NCBI GenBank assembly: GCA_009735695.1
Contig: SRSL01000001.1
Coordinates: 806,048-870,047 of the forward strand
Origin: Christiangramia bathymodioli
GTDB lineage: Bacteria > Bacteroidota > Bacteroidia > Flavobacteriales > Flavobacteriaceae
DNA length: 64,000 bases
Direction: 5' to 3'
The first letter of the stretch is position 1. The number at the start of each line of letters is the position of its first letter. The notes under the pieces are model-generated. The model was not told where the DNA came from, did not search any database, and saw nothing but the letters and a program-made list of their open reading frames with translations. The translations under genes were made by a program, and so were the position numbers. Positions 41,240 through 51,217 of this stretch are shown here, in pieces.

Positions 41240-44200
41240 TGAGTAAAAGGATTACCGATGAACAGTTGAATGTGGAGATGTCTATCAATGGCGTCAATAA
41301 AACACAATCAGAGATCAGTAAGGTTCAGAAATCAATTCGCGGTTTAAAGAATGAAAATGAAGATCTGGCCGCAGCGAAACGCAAACTGCTGGCCGAAGGT
41401 AAGCGGGAATCAGATCAGTATAAAGAACTTACCAAAAAGCAACGTGAGAACCGGGTAGAGATCGATAAGCTCGAAAAGAAATCCAGGGATCTGCAAAAAA
41501 CTTTAGGTCTTACGGGGATGACCATGCGACAGCTGGAAAAGAATCAGAAGTCGCTTCGCAGTCAGATGAAGCAATTCGTTCCCAATACTCCGGAATGGGA
41601 TAAGCTTAACCGAGAACTAAAGGAAACCGATAAACGCCTTAATTCTGTTCGTAAGGAAATGGGACAGACAGCCGGTGTCATGGGGCGAATGCAAAAAACG
41701 TTCGGCGGCTTTGGTTCACTATTTATAGGAGGCTTCAGTATTGGAGCGGTACTTCAGGGTGGTAAAAAGCTACTGGGAATGAACGCAGAACTCAGCGACT
41801 CTCAGGCGAACGTTCAAAAGACTACCGGTTTAACCAATAAGCAGGTAGAACTGCTTACCAAAAACCTAAAGACCTTCGATACCAGGACACCGGTAAACGA
41901 GCTGCTAGCACTTGCGGAAGAGGCCGGGCGACTTGGGAAGGATTCCGTGGAAGATGTAATGGGCTTTGTTAAGACCGCCGATATGATTCGCGTGGCTCTT
42001 GGCGATGACCTTCAGGGAGATATCAACGAGAATGTACAGTTAATAGGAAAACTCTCCACTCAGTATAAGGTTGCCGATAAGTTCGGGGACGGTTTTGGAA
42101 GAGGAATGGAGCGCATAGGATCTGCAATTAACGAAGTAGCCTCTTCAGGCGCCAACCAGGCAGGCTTCCTGGTAGATTATTTAAAAAGGCTCGTCGGGGT
42201 TTCTTCCCAGGCTAATATTTCTGCAGAACAGCAGCTCGGTTTTGCTGCAGCTCTGGACGAAGCCGGGCAGAGTGTTGAAGTATCCGGTACCACCATGTCC
42301 AAGATCATAGTAGATATGTACTCCAAGGCCGATGAATATGCGAAGATCGCCGGGATGTCTACCGAGGAATTTTCCGCCTTGTTAAAGGAAGATGCTAACG
42401 AGGCATTGCTTACATTCCTGGAGGGACTGGAAGGGAATGGGGAAGGTCTGGAGCAGATGACCAAGAAAATGGATGGGCTCAACCTGGAAGGCGCTCGAAG
42501 TGTAGCTGTACTTACCACACTGGCTGCGAATACCGATACCATTCGCGCAAAACAGGAAGTCGCCAATAAAGCGATTGCAGAAGGAACTTCACTAACTCAG
42601 GAATTTAATGTAAAGAACGCGAATCTTGCCGGTAACCTGGAAAAGATCGGCAATGCCATTGGTAATTACTTCAGGAATTCAGCCTTGACCAATTGGTTAA
42701 CGGAAGCCACATCCGGTCTCCTGGAACTTAACAGGGAAACCAACGCCCAATCTAACCTTTTAAGAGAGCAGCAGTTCCAGATGAATATCATGGTGAACTC
42801 GATCACCTCTTTAAATGAAGGTAACGACGCCCGCAGCCGATTGCTTAAGGAGTTAAATAAAAATTACCCGGATCTTCTTAAGAATCTAGATACAGAGAAG
42901 GTTACAAATGAACAGCTTCGAGACCGACTTATTGAAGTAAATGACCAGTACCGGGAAAAGATCAAGCTTGCAGCCTTTGGAGAAATGCAGGCCGATAACC
43001 AGGCAGAGGCTATAAAACTTCAGCGCGAAGAGGAGGAACGAATCATTTCTATTGAGAAGAATCGTGTAGCAATGAATATCCGGAAAGGAAAAACCTTGGA
43101 AGACCAGCTGGAAATCTTTAAAAAGGAAGCAGAATACGGGAATATCGCTAAGGGAGCTGCATTAGGTGCTGAAAAAGACTATAACCGGATACTCGCAATT
43201 CGAGAACGAATAAATGAACTTGAAAAAGAGAATCTGGATATAGAGCAAAAGAAAAGCCAGATAGACCTGGGTGAGGATACCCAAAAAACAGAACCCGATA
43301 AACCAACCGGGGATGAAGAACCAATTACTCCAGAAGTAGATGAAGAGGCTCTTAAAAAAGCTAAGGCGGAAGCTGAACGGAGGAGGAAAGAATACGAATC
43401 TACCGAGAACTACCTTCTTAATCTTATTCGTACAAAACAAAATGAGCGTGAAGTAGCCAAACTGGAAGGACTGGACAGGGAACTGGCGCTCATCGACACC
43501 TATTATAATAAGGAAATAGAAAAAGCCGCGGGCCATGCTGATCGTATTAAAGAGCTCGAACTTTTAAAGCAGGCCGAAAAACAGGAGGCAACTGCAGCTC
43601 TTAAAAAAGAATACGAAGATCGAACTTTAAGTATCGAGGAAGAAAATCGCCGCTTAAGAGAAGAAGCCGAGCTGGAACGTGAACTGGCAAAAGCAGAAAC
43701 CCAGCAGGAGAAAGATGAATTAAAATTAGAGTACGCTCGAAGTCTTGCGCTTCGGGAACTTGAAATTTTAAAAGAGGCGGAGATTGCAAAGGTTGAAGCC
43801 GTTGAAGGATCTGAGAAGTTGATCGCGGCCATAAGAGAGAAATACAGGCTGCAGGCGGATAAAATGAACCGCCAGTTCGATAAGCAGGAAAAAGAAGCAA
43901 AGGATCAGCAGGTCACCTGGACAAAAATGACCGAGCAACAAAAGCTCGACTTCACCCGTAGTCATCTTGCCAGTGCCGCAGAAGCATTTAACGAAGGTTC
44001 TGAATCATGGAAGGCCGCCAAGATCGCCGAGACCACCATTTCAACCTATCAGGCTGCACAAAGTGCTTTTCAGGGATTTGTATCAGTTATTCCGGGACCT
44101 ATTGGAATTGCCCTTGGTACCGCCGCAGCTGCTGCTGCAGTAAGCGCAGGTATAAAACGGGTTGGAACGATCGCTTCTACCGATATTGAGAAAATCCCGC

Positions 44201-44682
44201 AGCCTTCAAGACAGAATGTAAGGGGATACGAAAAAGGAAAATATCCAGATTACCTGGACGTGACCAGAACCGATGGAAAAAGGTTCCGGGCCAGGAACAT
44301 GGGTAAAGCCGGTACCAGGATAGTAAATGAACCTTCTTATTTCTCAGATAACGGCGGTTACCTGGCCGCGGAGAACGGTACCGAGATGATCATAGACAAC
44401 GCAGTATTTAGACAGCTCAATCCAAAAGTGATCAACAGCATCATCGAGACCAGGAACCGTGTGAAAGGTTTTGAGTCCGGTATGTATCCGCAATCCGCAA
44501 CTCAATCTGCCCAGTTTGGAAATACAGATCCCGAATTAAAAGCCATGCTGGCCAGCCTCATGTTAAGGCTAAGCGAACCTATTAAAACCTACACGGTCTA
44601 CGGATATGATGAAGAGGAAAAAAGAAAGAAGCTCCAGGAAGAAATGGAACAAAGCTCGAATAACGGAAAAATAACTTCATGA
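41239..44682 (+). CDS. Tape measure protein
   Basis: The 1147-residue protein has N-terminal coiled coils (1-135), a TP901-type tape-measure core (about 180-450, e.g. TTGLTNKQVELLTKN and LAEEAGRLGKDS), more coiled coil to about 890, a Gly/Ala-rich hydrophobic region (about 930-980) and a C-terminal domain. It sets tail length. At about 0.15 nm per residue this predicts a tail on the order of 150 nm (rough family rule). Confidence 0.92.
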   Translation: MSKRITDEQLNVEMSINGVNKTQSEISKVQKSIRGLKNENEDLAAAKRKLLAEGKRESDQYKELTKKQRENRVEIDKLEKKSRDLQKTLGLTGMTMRQLEKNQKSLRSQMKQFVPNTPEWDKLNRELKETDKRLNSVRKEMGQTAGVMGRMQKTFGGFGSLFIGGFSIGAVLQGGKKLLGMNAELSDSQANVQKTTGLTNKQVELLTKNLKTFDTRTPVNELLALAEEAGRLGKDSVEDVMGFVKTADMIRVALGDDLQGDINENVQLIGKLSTQYKVADKFGDGFGRGMERIGSAINEVASSGANQAGFLVDYLKRLVGVSSQANISAEQQLGFAAALDEAGQSVEVSGTTMSKIIVDMYSKADEYAKIAGMSTEEFSALLKEDANEALLTFLEGLEGNGEGLEQMTKKMDGLNLEGARSVAVLTTLAANTDTIRAKQEVANKAIAEGTSLTQEFNVKNANLAGNLEKIGNAIGNYFRNSALTNWLTEATSGLLELNRETNAQSNLLREQQFQMNIMVNSITSLNEGNDARSRLLKELNKNYPDLLKNLDTEKVTNEQLRDRLIEVNDQYREKIKLAAFGEMQADNQAEAIKLQREEEERIISIEKNRVAMNIRKGKTLEDQLEIFKKEAEYGNIAKGAALGAEKDYNRILAIRERINELEKENLDIEQKKSQIDLGEDTQKTEPDKPTGDEEPITPEVDEEALKKAKAEAERRRKEYESTENYLLNLIRTKQNEREVAKLEGLDRELALIDTYYNKEIEKAAGHADRIKELELLKQAEKQEATAALKKEYEDRTLSIEEENRRLREEAELERELAKAETQQEKDELKLEYARSLALRELEILKEAEIAKVEAVEGSEKLIAAIREKYRLQADKMNRQFDKQEKEAKDQQVTWTKMTEQQKLDFTRSHLASAAEAFNEGSESWKAAKIAETTISTYQAAQSAFQGFVSVIPGPIGIALGTAAAAAAVSAGIKRVGTIASTDIEKIPQPSRQNVRGYEKGKYPDYLDVTRTDGKRFRARNMGKAGTRIVNEPSYFSDNGGYLAAENGTEMIIDNAVFRQLNPKVINSIIETRNRVKGFESGMYPQSATQSAQFGNTDPELKAMLASLMLRLSEPIKTYTVYGYDEEEKRKKLQEEMEQSSNNGKITS

Positions 44683-46784
44683 TAGAATTACTTCAATCTC
44701 CAGATAAGAACCGGGTAATTGCCGATGGCAATGATACGGTGATCCTTTTACAGGCAAGCCAGGATCCCGGCTATTTTGTAAGGGCTAATATTTTTATAGA
44801 TGACGATCCCGAGCCTTTCCTTCAACAGGGTTGGAGCAAAGATGAGAATGGCTTCTGTGAATTTAACCTTAAGCATTTGTATCATGCCTATTTTACCAAT
44901 GCCACCAATTGTAACTATACAACCGGCTTCCATAAAAAAGATGGGCTGTTGAAGAAAGTAAAGATCGTAGCTGAAGAATATAAGATAGGTAGCGGCGTAA
45001 GATCTCATTTCCTGGAATTTCCCGAATTCTATCTCCTTAAGAATTTGAAGCCGGTTAAATTTGACGATGAAGTGGAGCTTCAGTTTCTGGGGCTTCCGCA
45101 ACAAAATATTAAGGTAGACCGGTCTACCGGTTTTGTATTTCCACTTTACCTTCAAGGTGGAAGCGAACTGCAGGTTTCCGTGCTTAACGAATTAAACGAG
45201 GAAATCTATACAGAAACCCTTCAAAATTATCCGGTTCAGGCCACTCAGTACGAATTAAACTTTGAAGACCTGGATCTCACAGGCCTTGAATTCATATTTG
45301 TAAAATTTAGCACATCTTCTGCAGCCGTTCAAAGAAAACTGGTGTTTGAAGACGAATCCCTATACCCCCCAAAGACTATTTTTTACCAGAATAATTATGG
45401 CTTCTATCTTTCCGCCTGCCTTTTTGGAAGAAAGGAAGAGCTGCACAGCCTCAGTCCTAAAAATTACACCCAGAAAGATGGCACCGAGATCACCTACGAT
45501 GTGGAAGACAACCGGGAACTGGAACTAAGTTCTGGTTATGGTTATAAAAATATCACCGATCTTATTCATGCGATCGCCACCAGTACCGATGTTAGAATGC
45601 AGATCGAGGACGTTTGGGAACGGGTAAAGTCGGAAACTAAAAAGGTTACCCGGTTAATAGATAACAGGTACATTTACGGGGAAGCTCTGAATTTCTCCAG
45701 GATAAATCTACCAAGCTTCACCAACCAGAACACCTATGCAATGGTCCCGGAAATTAATAATATCACTGTATCCGGAGACGAGAATTCGGTTCTGGAAATT
45801 GTAAAGGCGGCTTTTCTTTCGGTTTACTCCGCCATCCAGCCGGCAACAGTAGTGCAAATAAGGGAGGTGCCGGTAAACGGGAAGCTTTCATTTGTAGACA
45901 GTAGCGGCATTGTGGCACTTTCAGATATGGTTGCGAACGATCCTGGTATTTTACCCTACAACATCCCGCTTTCAGATTTTGTAAAGCTGGTGTATGAGCC
46001 AGACCAGAGAAAGTCGGGTACCCCGTTAGATCAGATCGACTTCAAGATGGGAACCGAGGTAATTCTGAGTAACACGGCCCAGATTACTTATAATGTAAAT
46101 GACATACCTGATTCAGATCTTCCTCCTGAGATCATTGTAAATACCATAAAATATATTTCCCTGGACGCCGGCAATGATGGAAGCGGGCAGATAGATGCAA
46201 CGGTAAATGTGGCAGAGGGGCATACCGTTTCCATATTATGGGAGGTGCTCAATGCCGCTCCAATAACATTTGATGATCAAACCCTGGAAGATCCCACGCT
46301 TACGCTTACAGATGCCCAGCAGGATACCACTTACCAGGTAAAGATCACGGCGACCGATAACATTAATGGTCTTTCCAGTGAAAAGATCGTATCGGTAAAC
46401 ACCAATTCCTTCAGGATTAAAATAGAGAAGATCAATTATCCGGAACAAATGCGAAGCGAGCAGGTAGATTTTCATATTTACGGTGGCCAGCCCAATGGGA
46501 GCATAACCCTTAAGTTCTCTGTACTAATGTACATGGTCGTTTACGGCGGCGCCAGGTATGTTCTTTACAACTACAACCTTCCGGAAGAAGAAATAAAATA
46601 CAGCGGTATAGAGGAGCTTAACCTGGTGCTGGATGCCAATGGCGAATTAACCATTCCCTGCCAGATCGTTAATGGTTCCTGGTCTGAAATTACTGTAGAA
46701 GCCGAATTAATAGATGCGGTTCTGCCACAGGTTGTAGACCCGGTACTTAATAAAGTCACTGAAAAATTTAGCGGAACGGAATAA
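44679..46784 (+). CDS. Tail-tip protein with PKD-like domain
   Basis: The 701-residue protein follows the tape measure where distal tail proteins lie. Residues about 485-570 look like a PKD/Ig-type domain (LDAGNDGSGQIDATV, YQVKITATDNINGLSS). The rest is beta-rich without a known family. Confidence 0.65.
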   Translation: MIELLQSPDKNRVIADGNDTVILLQASQDPGYFVRANIFIDDDPEPFLQQGWSKDENGFCEFNLKHLYHAYFTNATNCNYTTGFHKKDGLLKKVKIVAEEYKIGSGVRSHFLEFPEFYLLKNLKPVKFDDEVELQFLGLPQQNIKVDRSTGFVFPLYLQGGSELQVSVLNELNEEIYTETLQNYPVQATQYELNFEDLDLTGLEFIFVKFSTSSAAVQRKLVFEDESLYPPKTIFYQNNYGFYLSACLFGRKEELHSLSPKNYTQKDGTEITYDVEDNRELELSSGYGYKNITDLIHAIATSTDVRMQIEDVWERVKSETKKVTRLIDNRYIYGEALNFSRINLPSFTNQNTYAMVPEINNITVSGDENSVLEIVKAAFLSVYSAIQPATVVQIREVPVNGKLSFVDSSGIVALSDMVANDPGILPYNIPLSDFVKLVYEPDQRKSGTPLDQIDFKMGTEVILSNTAQITYNVNDIPDSDLPPEIIVNTIKYISLDAGNDGSGQIDATVNVAEGHTVSILWEVLNAAPITFDDQTLEDPTLTLTDAQQDTTYQVKITATDNINGLSSEKIVSVNTNSFRIKIEKINYPEQMRSEQVDFHIYGGQPNGSITLKFSVLMYMVVYGGARYVLYNYNLPEEEIKYSGIEELNLVLDANGELTIPCQIVNGSWSEITVEAELIDAVLPQVVDPVLNKVTEKFSGTE

Positions 46785-48655
46785 TGAATTCATTCAGAAT
46801 ATTTGTAAACGGCATAGAGCTCCCGCATGTAAAGGATGACGCTCGAATACATGATGAGAATAGCTCTTTTTATGAAGAAATAAAGGTACAGCACAGTACC
46901 AGGCCCATACGGATTGTAGAAAACGAAGACACGCTTAAAGCTTTAGGAGAAATGGAGATCTCCACGGCGAAGAAAAGAAAGCATTTTCCCTGCCTGGTTG
47001 TGATGGGTGCCATTCGCTATAAAGGTTTGCTTACCCAGAACGAACGAATCCCGGGATTCAGAAAGTGCGACCTTAAGTTTGGGTCTGAAGTCAACGAGAT
47101 CATGAACAAAAAGATCGCTTCCTTTTTTCCTACGTTCAGCGTGATCGGTGAGCAGTACCCTCGGGATTATGTGAGTGAGGCAAAGGAAGAATTGGGCTTC
47201 CAGCAGGAATGGGCAGATCATGCCGAGGCTATAGCAGGAAAGCTCTACCCGGAGGTAAAATGGCAGTTGCCAGAGATAAGGTACATCGATAAGTTTGGAA
47301 CCGATCTTAAAGACGACGACCCTCACTTCTACTACCTGGGGCATTTGAATGCCCGGGACTATAACGGCCTTGCCAAGAACGACCTTATTTCAAACTCAAA
47401 TTATTTCAAGGTTCATAATAAGAATGTGATCGCGCCCAGGGTTTTCTGGCTGGCTCCCATCCAGTATGCCTTTGAATCCATAGGTTATAAACTGGTGGGG
47501 AACGTTCCCGATCATGGTTTTTTTAAAAGGCTCTTAAGTCACAGTGAAAATGATAACATGACCAAGATCCCCAGAAAGCCACCGGGGGAACCTCTGGATC
47601 TTAATTCGGTGCTATGGGAACAAAGAGCACTACCGGGAATTTATAATGGTATCCTGGTACAAACCTGGATCAAGGAGATAGAATTCATTCCACCAAATCC
47701 CGGGGAGCATGTGCTTAGGTACGACATGAACATAGAAGGCCAGAGTTTTCACGGGGTTCAGATCTATAAGAATGACCAGTTAATAGCAAATCATACCAGG
47801 TTATATCCAGGTGAATTTGAAGGAGCCCTCACCTTCACGGTAGAAGAAGGCCAGGAGAACACACCTTTTATTTTTATCTATCACCACGTGGCGAAATTCA
47901 TGCCGGTAGATTATGAACTGGGCTGGTATAACGACCTTTCTGAACTGGATTTTTTCGATATGCACCCTACCATAGATTTCTCCAGGTACATTCCAGACTG
48001 GACCACGGTAGATTATCTCAACCGGTACCAGAAAATGTTTAACCTGAAGATCGATATCGATGATGTGGAAAAGACGATAGCACTCAATTTTAACGTGCAG
48101 GATTATCTGTTTAACGGTAAGACCGTTCCCATCTTTAAGAGCCTGGAGATCGCAGAACCCAAAAATATCGAAGCAGAAAGTTACCTGCTTAAATATGCTA
48201 ATAATGTAGACACTCCGCAGTTTGTATCCCTTCATGAAGATATCGAGCGCAACGAGAACACGAAGGAAATTGTGACCGACTTTAAGTTTATCCCCTACAA
48301 CCGTGGCCGGCATGAACTTTCCCAGCGGGTAGAAGATCGGGAAGGTGTGGGCTTGCTGTTGTACGACCCGGCATTTCATCCTGGTACCGTAGAAAGTTTT
48401 GAAGGCATTAATTTAAGTATGCCCGGGCTGGGCGGGGTGTATGATACCTTCCATAAACCATGGATCCTCTTTAGGCTGAATGCCGCCAACCCGGTATTAA
48501 AAGGCCCATTCTCCAAGACGGAGCTTTACCAGATCTCGAAGTATAAGAAGATTTTGGTAGATGGCCAGGTGTACCTGGTAAAGGCTATAGACTATAAAGA
48601 GAACAGTATCGCCTTATTCGACACCGAACTGGAAGTTGCTTCGGTGAGTTTTTAG
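46784..48655 (+). CDS. Tail-tip/baseplate hub-like protein
   Basis: The 623-residue protein is the last rightward structural gene. It starts MNSFRIFVNGIELPHV, like hub proteins with an N-terminal beta domain. It is coupled to the previous gene by one base (TAATGA). Hub function is inferred from position. Confidence 0.6.
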   Translation: MNSFRIFVNGIELPHVKDDARIHDENSSFYEEIKVQHSTRPIRIVENEDTLKALGEMEISTAKKRKHFPCLVVMGAIRYKGLLTQNERIPGFRKCDLKFGSEVNEIMNKKIASFFPTFSVIGEQYPRDYVSEAKEELGFQQEWADHAEAIAGKLYPEVKWQLPEIRYIDKFGTDLKDDDPHFYYLGHLNARDYNGLAKNDLISNSNYFKVHNKNVIAPRVFWLAPIQYAFESIGYKLVGNVPDHGFFKRLLSHSENDNMTKIPRKPPGEPLDLNSVLWEQRALPGIYNGILVQTWIKEIEFIPPNPGEHVLRYDMNIEGQSFHGVQIYKNDQLIANHTRLYPGEFEGALTFTVEEGQENTPFIFIYHHVAKFMPVDYELGWYNDLSELDFFDMHPTIDFSRYIPDWTTVDYLNRYQKMFNLKIDIDDVEKTIALNFNVQDYLFNGKTVPIFKSLEIAEPKNIEAESYLLKYANNVDTPQFVSLHEDIERNENTKEIVTDFKFIPYNRGRHELSQRVEDREGVGLLLYDPAFHPGTVESFEGINLSMPGLGGVYDTFHKPWILFRLNAANPVLKGPFSKTELYQISKYKKILVDGQVYLVKAIDYKENSIALFDTELEVASVSF

Positions 48656-48656
48656 A

Positions 48657-48983
48657 TTAACTTCTCAATTTATGAAGTACGGAATCTAATAAAGGCATAA
48701 TTTCTCGATTATTAGTTCCATATAGTAGAGATTTCACCCTTCTTAAAGATCCAATTATTTCCGACATTTCTTTAGGGTCGAACACATGTATAGAACATTC
48801 AGCATGGAAATTTGAAAAATCCATCATCGTCATATTATTACTAACGAGATTTGATTCCATTTGATTAAAATGCAATTTTGGATAGATCTCTTTCGCGAGT
48901 TCTCGAGAAGCCAATTCTTTAATTCTTGCTTCCTTGTCTTCACCACGAAAAGGTGTATTGATTTCAAATTTAAATTTTGCCAT
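48657..48983 (-). CDS. Cargo cluster protein 5
   Basis: The 108-residue protein (MAKFKFEINTPFRGED...) is the last gene of a five-gene AT-rich leftward cluster between the tail genes and the integrase. Starts MAKxxF like two neighbours. Unknown. Confidence 0.6.
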   Translation of the reverse strand: MAKFKFEINTPFRGEDKEARIKELASRELAKEIYPKLHFNQMESNLVSNNMTMMDFSNFHAECSIHVFDPKEMSEIIGSLRRVKSLLYGTNNREIMPLLDSVLHKLRS

Positions 48984-49025
48984 TTCAATTAATTTTTATC
49001 TTCATCCTGAACTTGTTTCAGGATC

Positions 49026-49181
49026 TCATTTCTTAAGTTCTACATTTCCAGAATGAACGACCATAAATTTAAGGTCACCCTCTCTTAAATGATCAAGATG
49101 ATCATAAGATAAACCTCGCCCGCCATGGGTTGAATCCGGAAGGTTAAATTCGGTGCCATTTTCAAAGACAATCTTTGCCAT
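49026..49181 (-). CDS. Cargo cluster protein 4
   Basis: A 51-codon frame (MAKIVFENGTEFNLPD...) overlapping the previous gene by 20 bases. Same MAKxxF start. Unknown. Confidence 0.5.
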   Translation of the reverse strand: MAKIVFENGTEFNLPDSTHGGRGLSYDHLDHLREGDLKFMVVHSGNVELKK

Positions 49182-49320
49182 CGGATAATTTTTTTAATTT
49201 TCCATCCTTTATATAATAAACAGGTAATCTCCTACATGTCTCGGCAAATTTAGCCAGCTCCTTTTTTTGATGTTTATTATGCTTGTCTACATCAACAGTG
49301 AATGTATTATAATATCCCAT
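49162..49320 (-). CDS. Cargo cluster protein 3
   Basis: A 52-codon basic protein (MGYYNTFTVDVDKHNKHQ...) overlapping its upstream neighbour by one base (TAATG). Unknown. Confidence 0.5.
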   Translation of the reverse strand: MGYYNTFTVDVDKHNKHQKKELAKFAETCRRLPVYYIKDGKLKKLSDGKDCL

Positions 49321-49556
49321 TAAAGAGGTGTTGGAGTATAATATTTTTCAGTCAAGAACAAAGAAAATGGTTTAGGAAAATCTGAATTCTTACATTCTTT
49401 TAACCACAACTTTTCTTCTTTGTTCAAATCAATGATCCTTCCAAAAAAACTAAAAGGTTTATTTGAAACTCTTGTAATATTAAACAAGTTTTGATTATAA
49501 CTTTTAGACCAGTCTTTACCGCGAAGCTGCAATGTGTGAAACTTGAGTTTTGCCAT
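49320..49556 (-). CDS. Cargo cluster protein 2
   Basis: A 78-residue basic protein starting MAKLKFHTLQLRGKDW. An ATG 48 bases upstream gives AT-biased extra residues and was not used. Unknown. Confidence 0.55.
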   Translation of the reverse strand: MAKLKFHTLQLRGKDWSKSYNQNLFNITRVSNKPFSFFGRIIDLNKEEKLWLKECKNSDFPKPFSLFLTEKYYTPTPL

Positions 49557-49603
49557 TATATAATTGGAAATTTTTATTGCAATAATATTCGAATAAAGTT
49601 GCA

Positions 49604-49771
49604 TTACATCTTATCAATCCAGCTTTGCCGTTGATCTTCCTCTGTTTGGCTTTCAGGATTCTCAGGAAGGTTATGCGGAAAATCAGAATTTTCCTTATAA
49701 GCTTTTTCGATGATCTTGTCTCTTCTTTCCTGGCCTATTCGCTCCCACCAGGATTTAATTTTTTGCTCCAT
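49604..49771 (-). CDS. Cargo cluster protein 1
   Basis: A 55-codon protein (MEQKIKSWWERIGQERRDK...) first in the cluster, three bases after a TATATTTG promoter box. Helical, charged. Unknown. Confidence 0.55.
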   Translation of the reverse strand: MEQKIKSWWERIGQERRDKIIEKAYKENSDFPHNLPENPESQTEEDQRQSWIDKM

Positions 49772-49774
49772 ACC

Positions 49775-49808
49775 CAAATATAAAAAATTAACCTATAAGT
49801 TAATTTTT
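49775..49808 (-). promoter_or_regulatory. Promoter of the cargo cluster with 10-bp palindrome
   Basis: On the minus strand TATATTTG (49782-49775) is 3 bases before the first start codon, so the mRNA is nearly leaderless. A perfect inverted repeat AAAAATTAAC/GTTAATTTTT (49783-49792, 49799-49808) covers the spacer; it could be an operator or a weak terminator for the integrase gene. Confidence 0.6.
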
Positions 49809-49811
49809 CAC

Positions 49812-51104
49812 CTAAAAATCGATACTGTAAAGATCGGAGTGATCCGGAGGCAGCACATCCTGGTGCTGGCGAATATACTTTTTAACCCCGTCTATGGTCT
49901 TATGCAGGGTGTATTGCATGAGCTGTATGTAGATGTCATACTCCGCCATTCCGGAATTCACCATGGTATAATACAGGTCCATGATTGCTGTATGCCGTGC
50001 AGAGTACAGTCCGTATTCCCTGCCCATTCCCAGCGGCTCTTTGGCAGCTTCGGCGAACCTCCGGCCAAAATGATCAACCTTCGATTTTAATTTTTTCGGG
50101 TTCCAGACACCTGGTTTATTCTCATAGGTGAAAACATGATAATGCCCGGGCTTCCCTTTCAGGTGAAGATCCTGGATCGTGGGTTTCAGTTTGTCAATGA
50201 TCCGCCTTTTACTAAGCCGTTCGGTTTTGGTTTCCACGGTAAGTAGCCAGTCTTCCGTATTAAGATCGGAGATCTGAAGCGTGAAAACTTCCCGAGGTCG
50301 CAGGATGGGATAAAGTATGAATTGCAGGATAGGAATCAGGTATGGGTCATTTTTCTCCAGCTGCTCTTTAATATCGATGAGCTGCTGCCTGGAGAAAGCT
50401 TTATTATTTACCGGGTCTTCATCTTCCAGGGGAACGCCTATTATAAAGTTATCTTTAATGAGCCGTTCTTTTTTCATCGTGGTAAAAAGCGCCGAGATAG
50501 ATCTCTTATGATTGTTGATCGAGGTGCCGCTCAATGGCTTCTTTTCATCCTGTACATATTCAAAGCGTATCCAGTCCCAGAACTCATAGAAATGATCTAT
50601 AGAAAAATGCTTAACATTCATCCCGCTGTAACCATGCTTATCGCTCCAGGCCATAAAACGGTCCAGGTGAAATTTGTACCCGTCTATTGTTGGCTGCTTT
50701 TTTCCTTTCTTCTTTATATCGAATGCGTACTGCAGGCCATCCTTTAAAGTTACGATTTCCTTTCGCCGGTTCCTGTTCCCTACAGTTTTCGTTTCCGGGT
50801 TCCAGTTCATCTCCAGTGCTTTTTTATATTGAGCACACATAATCTTCCCGGCGGCCTTTCGTTCTTTGGCCGTTTTCAGGTAATTAATATTGTTTTTAAA
50901 TTTAAAGGGAGTATCCAGGGGACCTTCAGGATCTGATCTCCAGTAAAAATAGATATACCAGTAGTCGCCAGGGCCTACCACAGGCTTACCGTACCTACGG
51001 GGAATAAATAATTTGGGATCTGAATAACGTTTCTTAGCCACGAATATTTCTACAGTATCATGTCCGTTTCTATGTACGACTTTGATTTGCTCCTTCTTTT
51101 TCAT
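49812..51104 (-). CDS. int: Tyrosine recombinase integrase
   Basis: The 430-residue protein has an N-terminal arm-binding part, a core-binding SAM-like domain (about 130-220) and a catalytic domain with Arg in ILRPREVF (about 270), the Arg-His pair in YSARHTAI (about 369) and the Tyr in VKKYIRQ (about 409). It would recombine attP with the tRNA-Leu site. It reads away from the right junction, 60 bases inside it. Confidence 0.93.
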   Translation of the reverse strand: MKKKEQIKVVHRNGHDTVEIFVAKKRYSDPKLFIPRRYGKPVVGPGDYWYIYFYWRSDPEGPLDTPFKFKNNINYLKTAKERKAAGKIMCAQYKKALEMNWNPETKTVGNRNRRKEIVTLKDGLQYAFDIKKKGKKQPTIDGYKFHLDRFMAWSDKHGYSGMNVKHFSIDHFYEFWDWIRFEYVQDEKKPLSGTSINNHKRSISALFTTMKKERLIKDNFIIGVPLEDEDPVNNKAFSRQQLIDIKEQLEKNDPYLIPILQFILYPILRPREVFTLQISDLNTEDWLLTVETKTERLSKRRIIDKLKPTIQDLHLKGKPGHYHVFTYENKPGVWNPKKLKSKVDHFGRRFAEAAKEPLGMGREYGLYSARHTAIMDLYYTMVNSGMAEYDIYIQLMQYTLHKTIDGVKKYIRQHQDVLPPDHSDLYSIDF

Positions 51105-51130
51105 ATTGAAAATTGGAGGCGAAAAACAAG

Positions 51131-51156
51131 AAAACCCCTGTATTTGCAGGGGTTTT
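51131..51156. terminator. Phage-carried terminator beside tRNA-Leu
   Basis: AAAACCCCTG pairs with CAGGGGTTTT (loop TATTTG). It stops tRNA-Leu transcription before the integrase and replaces the chromosomal one left at 3802-3836, so tRNA processing context is kept after integration. Confidence 0.85.
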
Positions 51157-51163
51157 CATTTCA

Positions 51164-51217
51164 GTACTCGAGGTGGGAATCGAACCCACACAACCGAAGT
51201 TACTGGATTTTGAATCC
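51164..51217 (-). repeat. Right attachment site
   Basis: Matches 3859-3912: identical 29 bases, divergent variable arm, identical 16-base core ACTGGATTTTGAATCC at 51202-51217. The part left of the core came with the phage and restores the tRNA. Confidence 0.92.

Larger units (their letters stand above)
3897..51217. mobile_element. Temperate tailed prophage integrated in tRNA-Leu(CAA)
   Basis: The 47.3-kb element lies between the two copies of the tRNA anticodon-arm core. Inside are a repressor, tyrosine integrase, methyltransferases, lysis genes, S49 prohead protease, capsid, terminase, portal, tape measure and tail-tip genes, all intact by reading frame. The tape measure protein and long tail genes point to a siphovirus-like or possibly myovirus-like particle; no sheath gene is recognisable, which favours a siphovirus. 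No replicative polymerase or helicase is recognisable, so it probably recruits host replication proteins. Confidence 0.93.
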
